Below, one piece after another: positions 17,302 through 27,280 of a stretch of DNA of 64,000 bases (position 1 is its first letter; every line of letters begins with the position of its first letter). Both the position numbers and the translations under genes were made by a program. Source of the DNA: Chitinophagaceae bacterium (GTDB lineage Bacteria; Bacteroidota; Bacteroidia; Chitinophagales; Chitinophagaceae). The stretch lies in contig CANGYR010000007.1 in NCBI GenBank assembly GCA_947458275.1, positions 62,001-126,000 of the forward strand, given 5' to 3'. Under the pieces are notes generated by a model. That model saw only the letters and a program-made list of their open reading frames with translations. It had not been told where the DNA came from and searched no databases.

Positions 17302-18456
17302 CTACCCGAAATATTTGACAAGCCGGTTAACTGCTTCCTCCAGCGTTGATTCCTTTTTTGCAAAACAAAAACGAAGGACTTTATTGTCAACCGGCGTTTT
17401 ATAAAAGGCATTCACCGGAATGGTGGCCACACCTGCCTCTTTGGTTAGCCGAATCGCAAATTCACTTTCGCTTTCATCGCTGATGGCTGCATAACTGTAC
17501 AACTGAAAATAGCTTCCATAAGAAGGAAGCGGTTCAAATTTTGTGTCACGCATAATCGACCTGAAATAATCTCTTTTTTGCTGCAAAAAATTTCCAAGTT
17601 GTAAATAATGTGCCGGCTCCTCCAAAAATTCGGCAAGCGCATATTGAGCAGGACTGTTACAGGTAAAACAATTGAACTGGTGTACTTTTCTGAACTCTGT
17701 CATCAGTTTGGCCGGAGCTATACAATAACCCATCTTCCAGCCGGTACAGTGGTACACTTTTCCAAAAGAAAAACAAACAAAACTTCTTTCAAATAACTCT
17801 GGATAGCGCAGTATAGACAAGTGCTCTTTCTGATCAAATATCAAATGCTCATACACTTCATCACTGATGATAAAAATTCCCGTTCCTTCCACAATTGATT
17901 TGAGTTGATCTATGTCAGATTGAGTCAACACCGACCCCGTAGGGTTATGTGGCGAATTGATTACAATTGCTTTGGTACTCGGATTTATTTTTTCTCTTAC
18001 TACATCCCAGTCGATACTGTAATCAGGGTATCTTAATGAAACAGCTACCGGAACCGCTCCATTAATCTCAATATTGGGAATATAGGAATCGTATGACGGG
18101 TCAAATACAATCACCTCATCTCCCGGACGCAAAATAGCAGTAAGAGCAGTGTAAATAGCATAAGTGCCGCCGGGAGTAATCGTTATATCAGTATCCACAT
18201 TTACGTTTGATTGATACGCCCTATTTACCTTTTCGGCTATTCGTTCCCGTAATAATGGCAGGCCGCACATATGCACATACTGATTGTTTCCATCCTTCAT
18301 GGTTTTGTTCACCAAGGCAATCAGTTCATCATTCATTGTATAATCTGGAAACCCCTGTCCTAAATTGATGGCTTTATGTGACGCAGCCAGTGAGCTCATC
18401 ACTGTAAAAATAGTCGTACCCACATTGGGCAACTTGCTTTCTATGTTAATGCTCAA
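17302..18456 (-). CDS. PLP-dependent aminotransferase, methionine aminotransferase type
   Basis: It is a fold-type I, class I/II aminotransferase of 384 residues. Visible landmarks are NLGQGFPDY near the N-terminus, the cofactor-phosphate and ring-stacking segment TPGGTYAIYTAL, INSPHNPTGSV with the conserved Asn, DEVYEHLIFD, SFGKVYHCTGWKMGYC with the Schiff-base lysine, and a C-terminal LRFCFAKKE that holds the substrate-carboxylate Arg. The sequence looks most like YbdL/kynurenine-glutamine transaminase relatives, which often act on methionine in salvage. Substrate choice is inference. It is the last gene of the kdsD-manC-aminotransferase leftward run. Confidence 0.88.
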   Translation of the reverse strand: MSINIESKLPNVGTTIFTVMSSLAASHKAINLGQGFPDYTMNDELIALVNKTMKDGNNQYVHMCGLPLLRERIAEKVNRAYQSNVNVDTDITITPGGTYAIYTALTAILRPGDEVIVFDPSYDSYIPNIEINGAVPVAVSLRYPDYSIDWDVVREKINPSTKAIVINSPHNPTGSVLTQSDIDQLKSIVEGTGIFIISDEVYEHLIFDQKEHLSILRYPELFERSFVCFSFGKVYHCTGWKMGYCIAPAKLMTEFRKVHQFNCFTCNSPAQYALAEFLEEPAHYLQLGNFLQQKRDYFRSIMRDTKFEPLPSYGSYFQLYSYAAISDESESEFAIRLTKEAGVATIPVNAFYKTPVDNKVLRFCFAKKESTLEEAVNRLVKYFG

Positions 18457-18485
18457 AAGATACTTTTTTATGTGAAAGCCTTCAA

Positions 18486-19568
18486 TTAAATGAATTTATC
18501 TCCTTTGTTGCGCTTTACCTCAGCAACATATTCTTTGATTTCCTGCTCCTTGTCTTTTTTGCAGATCAGCAACACATCTTTAGTATCTACTACGATAAAA
18601 TCTTCCAGCCCTTGAATTAAAACCAGTTTTTTATTATCGGCATGTACCATGTTTTTGGTGGCATCAATGATCATCACATTCTTTCCGGCTACTGCATTAT
18701 CGAGATAGTCTTTTTCCAGCGTATCATACGCACTTGCCCAGGTTCCCAAATCACTCCAGCCAAAAGAGGAAGGTATTACATACACATTGTCTGCCTTCTC
18801 CATAATTCCATAGTCAATAGAAATATTTACGCACTGAGGATAAATGCGTTCGATTGCTTCTTTCTCTTTGTTTGTATTTAAAGCACCCCGCTCCGCATCA
18901 AAAACCTCATGTATTTCCGGCAGCAATTTCTCAAATGCCTTTACAATATTTTTTATCTGCCATACAAAGATGCCGGCATTCCAAAGAAAATCACCACTCG
19001 CCACAAATGTCTTCGCCAGCTCACGATCGGGCTTTTCAGTAAATGTCTTTACCTTATATACACTGTCACTCACCGGCATTTGCTGGAATTGTATGTATCC
19101 ATAACCCGTATTCGGATTGGTTGGTTTTACCCCCAGCGTTACCAACGCTTTTATGTTTGAGGTGAAATGCAGTGCCTTTAAACAAATATCTTCAAAAGAA
19201 GGCTCATCCAAAATCAAATGGTCAGCAGGCGCACAAATCAAATTGGCATCCGGATTAAGCTGGTCTATTTTATAGGAAACATAGGCAATACAGGGAGCGG
19301 TATTCTTCCTCGATGGCTCACACAAAATGTTTTCCTCGGGTATCGCCGGTAATTGCTCTTTTACAATATGCCTGTATGATTCAGAAGTAACAACATATAT
19401 ATTATCAGCAGGAATAAAACGCGCAAATCTGTCGTATGTTGATTGAATAAGCGTTTTGCCAATATTTAAAATATCCAAAAACTGTTTGGGATAATCCGTT
19501 CTGCTCATCGGCCAGAAGCGACTTCCAATACCACCGGCCATTATCGCCACGTAATTGTTTTTGTTCAT
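18486..19568 (-). CDS. manC: Mannose-1-phosphate guanylyltransferase
   Basis: It makes GDP-mannose from mannose-1-phosphate and GTP. I use the ATG at 19568 (MNKNNYVAIMAGG), nine codons inside the ORF-track start. The 360-residue short form contains the pyrophosphorylase signature AGGIGSRFWPMSRTDYPKQFLDI, followed by EPSRKNTAPCIAYV, CAPADHLI, FTEKPD and GDFLWNAGIFVW. SIDYGIMEKADNVYVIPSSFGWSDLGTW closes the sugar-binding part. The C-terminal phosphomannose isomerase domain of bifunctional ManC/AlgA proteins is absent. Its product feeds gmd and fcl encoded at 24-26 kb. It lies 30 bases upstream of the aminotransferase. Confidence 0.95.
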   Translation of the reverse strand: MNKNNYVAIMAGGIGSRFWPMSRTDYPKQFLDILNIGKTLIQSTYDRFARFIPADNIYVVTSESYRHIVKEQLPAIPEENILCEPSRKNTAPCIAYVSYKIDQLNPDANLICAPADHLILDEPSFEDICLKALHFTSNIKALVTLGVKPTNPNTGYGYIQFQQMPVSDSVYKVKTFTEKPDRELAKTFVASGDFLWNAGIFVWQIKNIVKAFEKLLPEIHEVFDAERGALNTNKEKEAIERIYPQCVNISIDYGIMEKADNVYVIPSSFGWSDLGTWASAYDTLEKDYLDNAVAGKNVMIIDATKNMVHADNKKLVLIQGLEDFIVVDTKDVLLICKKDKEQEIKEYVAEVKRNKGDKFI

Positions 19569-19659
19569 GAATGTTGTTTTTATCGTTAAATACAAATCGT
19601 CACTACAGGACGAGACATCGGTTATTACTTTTTACTTTGTACTTTTAACTTTCTACTTT

Positions 19660-20625
19660 CTATATAATCCCCTCTCTTATCAAATCCTGTATATGTACAA
19701 TTCCTGAATAGACGCCTTTTTCTGTAACAAGCAAATGGTTAATGTTGTATTGTCTCATCAATTGAAGTGCCTCTGCAGCCAATGCATCCGCTTCAATCAA
19801 TTTGGGTGAACAACCCATGATATCCGCTGCTTTGAGTGTAATGAAATGATCATACTTTTCCAGCATTCTTCGTATATCCCCATCCGTTATGATGCCGCCG
19901 ATTTCCCCATTTTCATCTGCAACCGCAACGGCCCCAAGTCTGTTTTGTGTTATATGTATGATAACCTCCCTGACATCCATATTACGACTCACCGCAGGTG
20001 CATTCTTTTTGCTTAATATATCCGACACCCGGATATACAGTTTTTTACCCAATGACCCTCCGGGATGAAAACGAGCAAAATCGCTGCTGTTGAATCCCCT
20101 GAGCTCCATCAGACAAACCGCCAACGCATCCCCCATTACCATTTGTGCAGTAGTGCTGCTCGTAGGAGCGAGATTATTGGGACAAGCTTCCTGCAAAACA
20201 GTAGTATTAATTAATATGTCGCATTGCTGCGCAAGATAAGATTCCACATTCCCCGCCATGCCAATGAGAAGATTTCCGAATCCTTTTATCAGGGGTAGTA
20301 ATACCTTTATTTCCGGACTGTCGCCACTCTTGCTGATGACCATTACCACATCTTCTTTTTGAATCATTCCCAGATCGCCGTGAATGGCGTCTGCAGCATG
20401 CATAAATATGGAAGGCGTGCCCGTACTGTTCAGCGTTGCCGCTATTTTTTGAGCCACAATCGCACTTTTGCCAATGCCACTCAAAACGAGGCGACCTTTT
20501 GCGGCAGCAATGCTGCTCACCGCATGGGCAAAGTCATCATTAATAAAGGCTCCCAAATCCGCAACCGAAGATGCCTGAATCTTAATTACGCGCTGCGCTG
20601 CTGATATAATAAGGCTTTTGTCCAT
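19660..20625 (-). CDS. kdsD: D-arabinose-5-phosphate isomerase (KpsF/GutQ family)
   Basis: It converts ribulose-5-phosphate to arabinose-5-phosphate, the first committed step to KDO. The 321-residue protein has an N-terminal SIS sugar-isomerase domain at about 30-180, with LSGIGKSAIVAQKIAATLNSTGTPSIFMHAADAIHGDLGMI and SKSGDSPE. Two CBS domains follow at about 205-320 (AVADENGEIGGIITDGDIRRML and LLVTEKGVYSGIVHIQDLI). The HGDLG motif is the one associated with isomerase activity. It is first in a leftward run with manC. A poly-T-like spacer separates it from manC without a clear terminator. Confidence 0.94.
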   Translation of the reverse strand: MDKSLIISAAQRVIKIQASSVADLGAFINDDFAHAVSSIAAAKGRLVLSGIGKSAIVAQKIAATLNSTGTPSIFMHAADAIHGDLGMIQKEDVVMVISKSGDSPEIKVLLPLIKGFGNLLIGMAGNVESYLAQQCDILINTTVLQEACPNNLAPTSSTTAQMVMGDALAVCLMELRGFNSSDFARFHPGGSLGKKLYIRVSDILSKKNAPAVSRNMDVREVIIHITQNRLGAVAVADENGEIGGIITDGDIRRMLEKYDHFITLKAADIMGCSPKLIEADALAAEALQLMRQYNINHLLVTEKGVYSGIVHIQDLIREGII

Positions 20626-20872
20626 TTATGAAAGGGCAAACCTACTTTAATTAGCGGAAAATACAAAGTGTAAGTAAATTAGAACCACAAAAAATAGGCA
20701 GTATCACTAAATTAATTTAATTTAAAAAGAGAACGCCCTATGCAGAATGAAAACCAGATGTTAATTTATTTTAACGACTTTGTATTTGAAAAGATTTTAA
20801 ACTAATTTCGTTCACCTTTCAAATTATCAAGAAGGTAAATGAACATAGATGATTAGTGATAATTAAAAAGTA

Positions 20873-23131
20873 ATGGCCGCCAAAAAAACAACCTCAAAGA
20901 CCTCTGAAAAAAATACAGGCAACATAAAAAATGCCCCCTCTGATCTGGTAGTCCATTTGCAGAAACATTTCGGTTTTGATCAGTTCAAAGGACCGCAGGA
21001 AAAAATCATAGAAACCATCTTATCCGGAAAAGATACTTTTGTCATCATGCCCACGGGCGGAGGAAAAAGTCTTTGTTATCAGCTTCCTGCCATGATGAGC
21101 AATGGGGTGGCCATCATCGTTTCTCCATTGATTGCCCTGATGAAAAACCAGGTAGATCTGGTCAGAAGTTACAGCAGCAAAGACAATGTGGCGCACTTTC
21201 TCAACAGCACACTCAATAAAAGTCAACAAAAAAAGGTAAAGGACGACGTTACCGATGGCACCACAAAAATGCTCTATGTGGCACCAGAAACAATGACCAA
21301 GGAAGAAAATATTGCTTTCTTCAAATCTATTTCAATTTCATTTTTTGCTGTCGATGAAGCGCACTGTATTTCAGAGTGGGGACATGATTTCAGACCGGAA
21401 TACAGAAGACTGAAAGAAGTAAAAGAACTGATAAACCCCGATGTGCCCATCATTGCACTGACAGCAACGGCCACTCCGAAAGTGCAGAATGATATTGTAA
21501 AAAATCTTGGTCTAAACAACCCAAGCATCTTCTTATCGTCATTCAACAGACCAAATTTATATTACGAAATACTGCCTAAAGTAAATGTTGATCAAACCAA
21601 TAAAAGCATAGTGAGGTTTATCCAGTCTCACAAAAACAAAAGCGGTATTATTTACACCCTCAACAGAAAAACTACGGAAGAACTGGCTAAAATGCTTATG
21701 GCTAACGGCATTAAGGCTGTTGCCTATCATGCCGGATTAGACAGTAAGTTAAGAGCAGAACGGCAGGATCAGTTTTTGAATGAAGATGTAAATGTAATCG
21801 TTGCTACCATCGCATTCGGTATGGGCATCGACAAGCCCGATGTTCGGTTTGTAATCCACTACAACATTCCCAAATCAATTGAAAACTATTATCAGGAAAC
21901 TGGAAGGGCCGGCAGAGATGGACTAGAAGGAAAATGTATTTTATACTATTCGCATAAAGACATTGCCAAGCTGGAACATTTCATGAAAGATAAGCCACTC
22001 AGCGAAAGAGAAGTAGGCGCTCAGTTAATAAACGAAACGCTTGCCTATGCAGAAAGCAGCGTGTGCAGAAGAAAAACACTGTTATACTACTTCGGTGAGG
22101 AATACAACGATGCTAAAAGCTGCGGCAGTTGCGACAACTGTCTTCATCCAAAAGAAAAAATTGAAGCCAAACAGGAAGCTGCTATTGTACTTAAAACCAT
22201 TGCTGCTCTCGGAGAGCATTTTATCATTGATTATATCCTTCAGATACTTACAGGTAAAGCAAGTAATCAGGTGAAAATGTACCGGCATGAAACGCTGGAT
22301 GTGTTTGGTAGCGGCGGAGATCATGATATGCATTTTTGGAGCAGTCTAATCAGACAAATGTTACTAAGCGGTTTACTGGAAAAAGATATTGTGGAATATG
22401 GTGTTCTTAAAATAACGAAGAAGGGTTCTGCGTTCGCGAAAAAACCTACTTCATTTAAAATTGCACTTAATAATCTTTTTGAAGATGCCAATGCAGATGA
22501 AGATGAAGCAGGAGGCACTCCCGATGCTTCCGGAGCGGCAGATCCTGTATTGCTGGAACAATTAAAAGAACTCAGAAAAAAAGTATCCAAAGAAAAAAAT
22601 CTTCCGCCATTTGTCATTTTTCTGGAAACCTCGCTGGAAGATATGGCAACCATGTATCCCACGAATACCGCCGAGCTTGAAAAAATCAGTGGCGTAAGCA
22701 AAGGAAAAGCTGTTCGTTACGGAAAACCTTTTATAGATATTATTGCCGCTTACGTAGAAGAAAACGATATCATCAAGCCGGATGATTTTGTAATGAAAAG
22801 TGTTGTCAACCGCAACAACAATAAAATCTTCATCATACAAAATGTAGATAAAAAAATTCCGCTGGAAACCATCGCCAAAAATAAAGACCTCCGACTCGAT
22901 GAATTACTCGAAGAAATGGAAACCATCGTAGCCAGTGGCACCAAGCTCAATTTGAATTACGCCATCAACGACATGGTAGATGAATACGAACAGGAAGAAA
23001 TTATGGAGTACTTCAAACAATGCGAAACATCCTCATTACAAGTAGCCCAGGAAGAACTGTCTGAAGGCAATTTCAACTGGGAGCAACTCAAACTGATGCG
23101 CATTAAATTTTTGTGTGAGTACGGTAATTAA
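20873..23131 (+). CDS. recQ: ATP-dependent DNA helicase RecQ
   Basis: RecQ unwinds DNA 3' to 5' in recombination and fork repair. The 752-residue protein shows Walker A in MPTGGGKSLCYQLPA, the DEAH box with the RecQ aromatic loop DEAHCISEWGHDFRPEY, motif III LTATATP, and motif VI YYQETGRAGRDG. A zinc-binding cluster follows, with CRRKTLLYYFGEEYNDAKSCGSCDNC. The RQC winged helix covers about 420-520, and an HRDC-like domain lies near 570-640. A basic N-terminal extension of about 20 residues (AAKKTTSKTSEKN) precedes the helicase core. The C-terminal 110 residues are acidic and probably form the additional helical region typical of Bacteroidota RecQ. It converges on proC with a single base between the stops. 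Confidence 0.96.
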   Translation: MAAKKTTSKTSEKNTGNIKNAPSDLVVHLQKHFGFDQFKGPQEKIIETILSGKDTFVIMPTGGGKSLCYQLPAMMSNGVAIIVSPLIALMKNQVDLVRSYSSKDNVAHFLNSTLNKSQQKKVKDDVTDGTTKMLYVAPETMTKEENIAFFKSISISFFAVDEAHCISEWGHDFRPEYRRLKEVKELINPDVPIIALTATATPKVQNDIVKNLGLNNPSIFLSSFNRPNLYYEILPKVNVDQTNKSIVRFIQSHKNKSGIIYTLNRKTTEELAKMLMANGIKAVAYHAGLDSKLRAERQDQFLNEDVNVIVATIAFGMGIDKPDVRFVIHYNIPKSIENYYQETGRAGRDGLEGKCILYYSHKDIAKLEHFMKDKPLSEREVGAQLINETLAYAESSVCRRKTLLYYFGEEYNDAKSCGSCDNCLHPKEKIEAKQEAAIVLKTIAALGEHFIIDYILQILTGKASNQVKMYRHETLDVFGSGGDHDMHFWSSLIRQMLLSGLLEKDIVEYGVLKITKKGSAFAKKPTSFKIALNNLFEDANADEDEAGGTPDASGAADPVLLEQLKELRKKVSKEKNLPPFVIFLETSLEDMATMYPTNTAELEKISGVSKGKAVRYGKPFIDIIAAYVEENDIIKPDDFVMKSVVNRNNNKIFIIQNVDKKIPLETIAKNKDLRLDELLEEMETIVASGTKLNLNYAINDMVDEYEQEEIMEYFKQCETSSLQVAQEELSEGNFNWEQLKLMRIKFLCEYGN

Positions 23132-23132
23132 A

Positions 23133-23927
23133 CTATCCCTTTACAATTTTCTCGTAACTCGTTGCAATACCTTTTATTAATGAAGAGCTGAAGCCCTGGT
23201 GTTCCATCTCGTTCAAACCCGCTATGGTACAGCCTTTGGGAGTAGTTACCTTATCTATTTCCTGCTCGGGGTGAGTGCCTTTTTGCAACAACAATTCCGC
23301 TGCGCCTTTCACCGTCTGTGCTGCAATTAAATTGGCTGTGGCCGCATCAAAACCAATTTCTATACCGCCCTGTATATTGGCGCGGATATATCTCATGGCA
23401 TAAGCCGTTCCGCACGCACCCAGTACTGTAGCGGCATCCATGTATTTTTCATCTATCACCACCACTTTCCCCAAATTGGAAAACAACTCTTTTACAAAAT
23501 CAATCTGTGCATTGGTGGCGTGAGAAAAACTCAGACAAGTCATGCTCTGCTGAATAGATATAGCCGTATTGGGCATTACCCTGCATACAGGAATTTTCTT
23601 TTTCAGCATATCCAGAATATCATTAATCAGCACCCCGGTAATGACAGACGCGACGATATGCTTAGGGTTGAGTCCACTTTTAATCGAAGCGAGGACTTCC
23701 TTCACCTGAAATGGCTTGATGGCTAAAATAACCAGCTCACTTTTTTTGACTGCAGAAAGATTATCGGAAGTAACATTCACGCCTTTATCCTGTAAAGATT
23801 TTAGCGTGGCAATATTTCTTTTTGTAATGGTAATATCCTGAGGTTTGCAATATTTACTTTTTATCAGTCCCTCGGCTATCGCCGTACCTAAATTTCCTCC
23901 TCCGATTATAGCTATTTTTTTACTCAT
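23133..23927 (-). CDS. proC: Pyrroline-5-carboxylate reductase
   Basis: It performs the last step of proline synthesis, reducing pyrroline-5-carboxylate with NAD(P)H. The 264 residues include the Rossmann motif IIGGGNLGTAIAEGL at the N-terminus, ILAIKPFQVKEVL, and VCRVMPNTAISIQQSMT. The C-terminal signature lies around VTTPKGCTIAGLNEME (Ser/Thr-Pro-Gly-Gly/Cys-Thr type). One position of the usual PGGTT motif reads PKGCT, a mild variant. The gene faces recQ, and 241 bases without another gene separate its start from gmd. Confidence 0.95.
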   Translation of the reverse strand: MSKKIAIIGGGNLGTAIAEGLIKSKYCKPQDITITKRNIATLKSLQDKGVNVTSDNLSAVKKSELVILAIKPFQVKEVLASIKSGLNPKHIVASVITGVLINDILDMLKKKIPVCRVMPNTAISIQQSMTCLSFSHATNAQIDFVKELFSNLGKVVVIDEKYMDAATVLGACGTAYAMRYIRANIQGGIEIGFDAATANLIAAQTVKGAAELLLQKGTHPEQEIDKVTTPKGCTIAGLNEMEHQGFSSSLIKGIATSYEKIVKG

Positions 23928-24168
23928 GATATGGTGGTTTTGTACTGAACCGGGCTCAATACATATTAATTTGTCTTAATTATTCTGAAAATTTTTTTCT
24001 AAGATAGTTGATTTTGACAATTTGTACCTAATTAGGGCAAGCTAAACCCTCTAATTGGCTGTTTTTACGTCACGAAAAAAGAAATAAAATCATAATTTCG
24101 TGTCCTGTCGTTTCACGATAATTATCTGAATTAATACGGATATACTATAATTAAAACCAAACTGACTG

Positions 24169-25281
24169 ATGAAAGTTGCATTGATTACCGGGGTAACCGG
24201 ACAAGACGGAGCGTATCTGACGGAGTTTTTGCTCAAAAAAAATTATATCGTTCACGGTATAAAACGCAGAAGTTCTTCTTTAAATACAGAAAGGATTGAT
24301 CATCTTTATGAAGACCCTCATGTAAACAATCGTCATTTTGTTTTGCATTATGGCGATCTCACCGACAGTACCAACCTGATCAGAATTATCCAGGAAGTAC
24401 AGCCCGATGAAATCTACAACCTTGGTGCGATGAGCCATGTTAAAGTGAGCTTTGATACGCCCGAATATACTGCCAATGCCGATGGTATCGGAACACTTCG
24501 CATCCTGGAAGCATTGCGCCTATTGGGTCTTACCAAAAAAACCCGCATCTATCAGGCATCCACCTCCGAATTGTACGGATTGGTTCAAGAAGTTCCTCAG
24601 TCTGAAACAACGCCTTTCTACCCACGTTCTCCGTATGGTGTAGCCAAATTATATGCTTACTGGATTACAGTAAACTACAGAGAAGCCTACGATATATATG
24701 CTTGTAATGGCATTCTTTTCAACCACGAATCACCCTTACGCGGGGAGACTTTCGTAACCAGAAAAATTACCAGAGCCGCATCTAAAATTTCTCTTGGACT
24801 TCAGGAAAAATTGTGGCTGGGTAATCTCGATGCCAAGCGCGACTGGGGTCATGCAAAAGATTATGTAGAAGCAATGTGGCTGATATTGCAACAGGAAAAA
24901 GCCGAAGATTATGTAATTGCCACCGGTATCACTACCACCGTAAGAGATTTTGTGAAAATGGCTTTCAGAGAAGCCGGCATCGAAGTGGAATTCAAAGGAA
25001 AAGAAGAAAATGAAATTGGTTACGTAGTATCAACTGCTAGCCATATAGAGCACCTCAGTCCCGGAACAGAAATCGTGTCCGTAGATCCACGCTATTACAG
25101 ACCTACGGAAGTTGAGTTGCTCATCGGTGATCCCACTAAATCAAATGAAAAACTGGGCTGGAAACCAAAATACGATTTGAATATGCTGGTTAAGGAAATG
25201 GTGGAATCGGATCTGAAATTGTTCAAAAAAGCGAAGTTTTTAAAAGACAATGGATTTGATGTAAAAAATCAATTCGATTAA
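24169..25281 (+). CDS. gmd: GDP-mannose 4,6-dehydratase
   Basis: It converts GDP-mannose to GDP-4-keto-6-deoxymannose, the first step towards GDP-L-fucose and related deoxysugars. The 370-residue SDR protein has the NADP-binding [20 protein letters not shown] at its start, the catalytic Ser/Thr-Tyr-Lys set in ASTSELYG and [15 protein letters not shown], and the substrate-site [17 protein letters not shown]. The end carries [18 protein letters not shown]. fcl follows after a 2-base gap. The upstream 240 bases include CACGAAA (24071-24077) and TTTCGTG (24096-24102), an inverted pair that may be regulatory. Confidence 0.97.
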   Translation: MKVALITGVTGQDGAYLTEFLLKKNYIVHGIKRRSSSLNTERIDHLYEDPHVNNRHFVLHYGDLTDSTNLIRIIQEVQPDEIYNLGAMSHVKVSFDTPEYTANADGIGTLRILEALRLLGLTKKTRIYQASTSELYGLVQEVPQSETTPFYPRSPYGVAKLYAYWITVNYREAYDIYACNGILFNHESPLRGETFVTRKITRAASKISLGLQEKLWLGNLDAKRDWGHAKDYVEAMWLILQQEKAEDYVIATGITTTVRDFVKMAFREAGIEVEFKGKEENEIGYVVSTASHIEHLSPGTEIVSVDPRYYRPTEVELLIGDPTKSNEKLGWKPKYDLNMLVKEMVESDLKLFKKAKFLKDNGFDVKNQFD

Positions 25282-25283
25282 AA

Positions 25284-26234
25284 ATGAATACACAATCAAA
25301 AATATTTGTAGCAGGTCATAACGGAATGGTGGGTTCTGCCATTGTGAGAAATCTGAAAACTAAAGGATACAACAATATTATTGTTCGCTCTTCAAAAGAA
25401 CTGGATTTAAGAAACCAGCAGGCGGTAAATGATTTTATCAAAACTGAAAAACCTGAGGTGGTTTTTGATGCAGCTGCAAGAGTAGGCGGTATTTTAGCCA
25501 ACAACAATTATCCTTATCAGTTTTTGATGGAGAACATGCAGATTCAAAACAATCTGATTGATGCCTCACTTCAGAATGATGTGAAAAAATTTATTTTTTT
25601 AGGCAGCTCCTGCATTTATCCCAAACTGGCGCCACAACCGCTGAAAGAAGAATATCTGCTGACCTCCTCACTTGAACCTACCAACGAGTGGTATGCCATT
25701 GCAAAGATATCCGGCGTAAAAGCATGTGAAGCCATCAGAAAGCAATTCAATAAAGATTTTCTTTCGCTTATGCCGACCAATGTATATGGGCCCGGCGACA
25801 ATTTTGATTTACAAACTTCTCATGTTTTGCCGGCAATGATCAGGAAGTTTCATGAGGCAAAACAAAACAACCATGCTCCTGTTACTTTGTGGGGCAACGG
25901 GTCTGCCATGCGTGAGTTTATTCATGTAGATGACCTGGCAGATGCGGCGGTGTTTGCATTTGAAAATAATCTCAGTGAACATTTATACAATACCGGAACT
26001 GGCGTTGATTTGACCATTAAAGAACTCGCGCTTGCCATTCAGGAAATTGTTGGTCATACCGGCGATATTCTTTGGGATGAAACCAAACCCAACGGCACTC
26101 CAAGAAAATTACTTGATGTATCCAAATTGAGCAATGCCGGCTGGAAAGCAAAAATCGAACTCAAAGAAGGAATCAGAGAAACCTATCAGTGGTTTACTCA
26201 ACATGTAGAACAAATCAGACTCGTACAAATATAA
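25284..26234 (+). CDS. fcl: GDP-L-fucose synthase
   Basis: This is a bifunctional 3,5-epimerase/4-reductase that finishes GDP-L-fucose. The 316-residue SDR protein shows the N-terminal Rossmann motif VAGHNGMVGSAIVRNL, the segment LGSSCIYPKLAPQPLKEEYLL, and the catalytic Tyr-x-x-x-Lys in NEWYAIAKISGVKACE. PTNVYGPGDNFD and the C-terminal WGNGSAMREFIHVDDLADA are diagnostic. With manC and gmd this gives a complete route from mannose-1-phosphate to GDP-fucose within 8 kb. The gene ends the operon and is followed by a hairpin at 26238. Confidence 0.97.
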   Translation: MNTQSKIFVAGHNGMVGSAIVRNLKTKGYNNIIVRSSKELDLRNQQAVNDFIKTEKPEVVFDAAARVGGILANNNYPYQFLMENMQIQNNLIDASLQNDVKKFIFLGSSCIYPKLAPQPLKEEYLLTSSLEPTNEWYAIAKISGVKACEAIRKQFNKDFLSLMPTNVYGPGDNFDLQTSHVLPAMIRKFHEAKQNNHAPVTLWGNGSAMREFIHVDDLADAAVFAFENNLSEHLYNTGTGVDLTIKELALAIQEIVGHTGDILWDETKPNGTPRKLLDVSKLSNAGWKAKIELKEGIRETYQWFTQHVEQIRLVQI

Positions 26235-26237
26235 AAA

Positions 26238-26268
26238 GAAGGCGGAATCATTATAGATGTCCGCCTTC
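26238..26268 (+). terminator. Hairpin after fcl, possible terminator
   Basis: GAAGGCGG and CCGCCTTC form a perfect 8-bp stem around a 15-base loop, 3 bases after the fcl stop codon. No T run follows on the plus strand (AAAACGAATC), so intrinsic termination is doubtful. It could instead protect the 3' end of the message. Confidence 0.45.
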
Positions 26269-26811
26269 AAAACGAATCTGCAGTTTTACAATCTTTTGCA
26301 ATTGCTATTCTGCATTACTCTTAGTTAAGCGTCAAGCATCAAAGAACAACAACATTTTTTCTTCTGTCTTTTCGGTCGGTAAGTTTAGTGTCTGTTATAA
26401 CGTTTATTTCTTACTTCCTATCGTTCCAATGTTTGATCAATTAATCTGAAACAAAAATACACCGCGTTTACTCCGATAAAAATAACGTTCATCAATCAAT
26501 AAAATGATCTTAGTTGAAATACCTGTTTTATTTCATATTAAGTATGTACACGTATGAATTACAAGTGAAAAAACCGAAATTAAAAAACAATCAGCGCAAT
26601 CAGTTTGTGGGTAAAAAACAGCAGACTATTTTTACATCATAAAGCAAGAGCAAATCCAATATCACTGAAACCAACCAATATCCTAACCTAAAGATTTCTG
26701 TTGTTGTAAGAGGAAGTTTTCCAAATACATACAATATAAATCTTACGAAAAACAATCCGGCTTCCAATTCCTATACTCAATGTAAACTTATAAGAAGCCC
26801 AATATATTAAA
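26269..26811. other. Gene-free stretch ending in an orphan terminator
   Basis: No ORF longer than 60 codons with protein-like character was found. The only short frame of note is 26544-26642, giving a basic 32-residue peptide (MYTYELQVKKPK...), which I do not trust. AT content is high. Because a good terminator closes the stretch at 26812 while fcl already has its own hairpin, a small RNA transcribed rightward is possible. Confidence 0.35.
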
Positions 26812-26834
26812 CCCCGATTTTTATCGGGGCTTTT
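26812..26834 (+). terminator. Rho-independent terminator without a clear gene
   Basis: CCCCGAT-TTTT-ATCGGGG is a perfect 7-bp stem with a 4-base loop, followed by CTTTTTATTTATT. It lies 578 bases beyond the fcl stop and only about 40 bases beyond the end of the convergent gene at 26874. Confidence 0.75.
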
Positions 26835-26873
26835 TATTTATTATTAAAAATGAATAGCAAAGGTTTGTTTATC

Positions 26874-27209
26874 TCAATTATAGGCCTGTAATTCCATGAA
26901 ACAATAAGGATCTATTGAAGCGCTGAAATCCATTTCTCTGGGCTCTTCTGCCATTTCTAGTGTGAGTGTATTCTTACAGGTTCTCATTTGCCATAAAAAA
27001 AGCTGGGTATCAGAATGGTGCTGGATAAATAATTCGGGCAACATATCTTTAAGCATGCCATTCCAGCAGGCGTTCATGAATTTCTCTTCTTGGTCAGCGT
27101 TGTTTTCCTGCCCTTTCTCATTTTTCTCGCAATACTGGCGACGGGCGAATTGACTATTGGTAGCTAAAACAACTTCTTGCTGAATCGTAGGGTTGGATAT
27201 TCGTTTCAT
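26874..27209 (-). CDS. Hypothetical protein, 111 residues
   Basis: I do not recognise a family. The protein is soluble and mostly polar, with an early QQEVVLATNSQFARRQYCEKNEKGQ, a mid-region beginning EEKFMNACWNGMLKDMLPELF, and a C-terminal part rich in Glu and Met. It has four cysteines and no signal peptide or membrane segment. Codon-level composition is protein-like, and the frame ends just before a terminator, which favours a genuine gene. Similar short unannotated proteins are frequent in Chitinophagaceae. Its upstream neighbours are repeats, and no partner gene lies beside it. Confidence 0.6.
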   Translation of the reverse strand: MKRISNPTIQQEVVLATNSQFARRQYCEKNEKGQENNADQEEKFMNACWNGMLKDMLPELFIQHHSDTQLFLWQMRTCKNTLTLEMAEEPREMDFSASIDPYCFMELQAYN

Positions 27210-27280
27210 CGTCTTTGAGGTTTATAATACAAAAACGAAGAAAATGGGAGATTATTATACGAAAGCTAAAAATTCCCCCC

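Noticed and set aside
26544-26642. Basic 32-residue peptide frame
   Set aside because: No signal, motif or neighbour supports it; chance frames of this size are common in AT-rich DNA.
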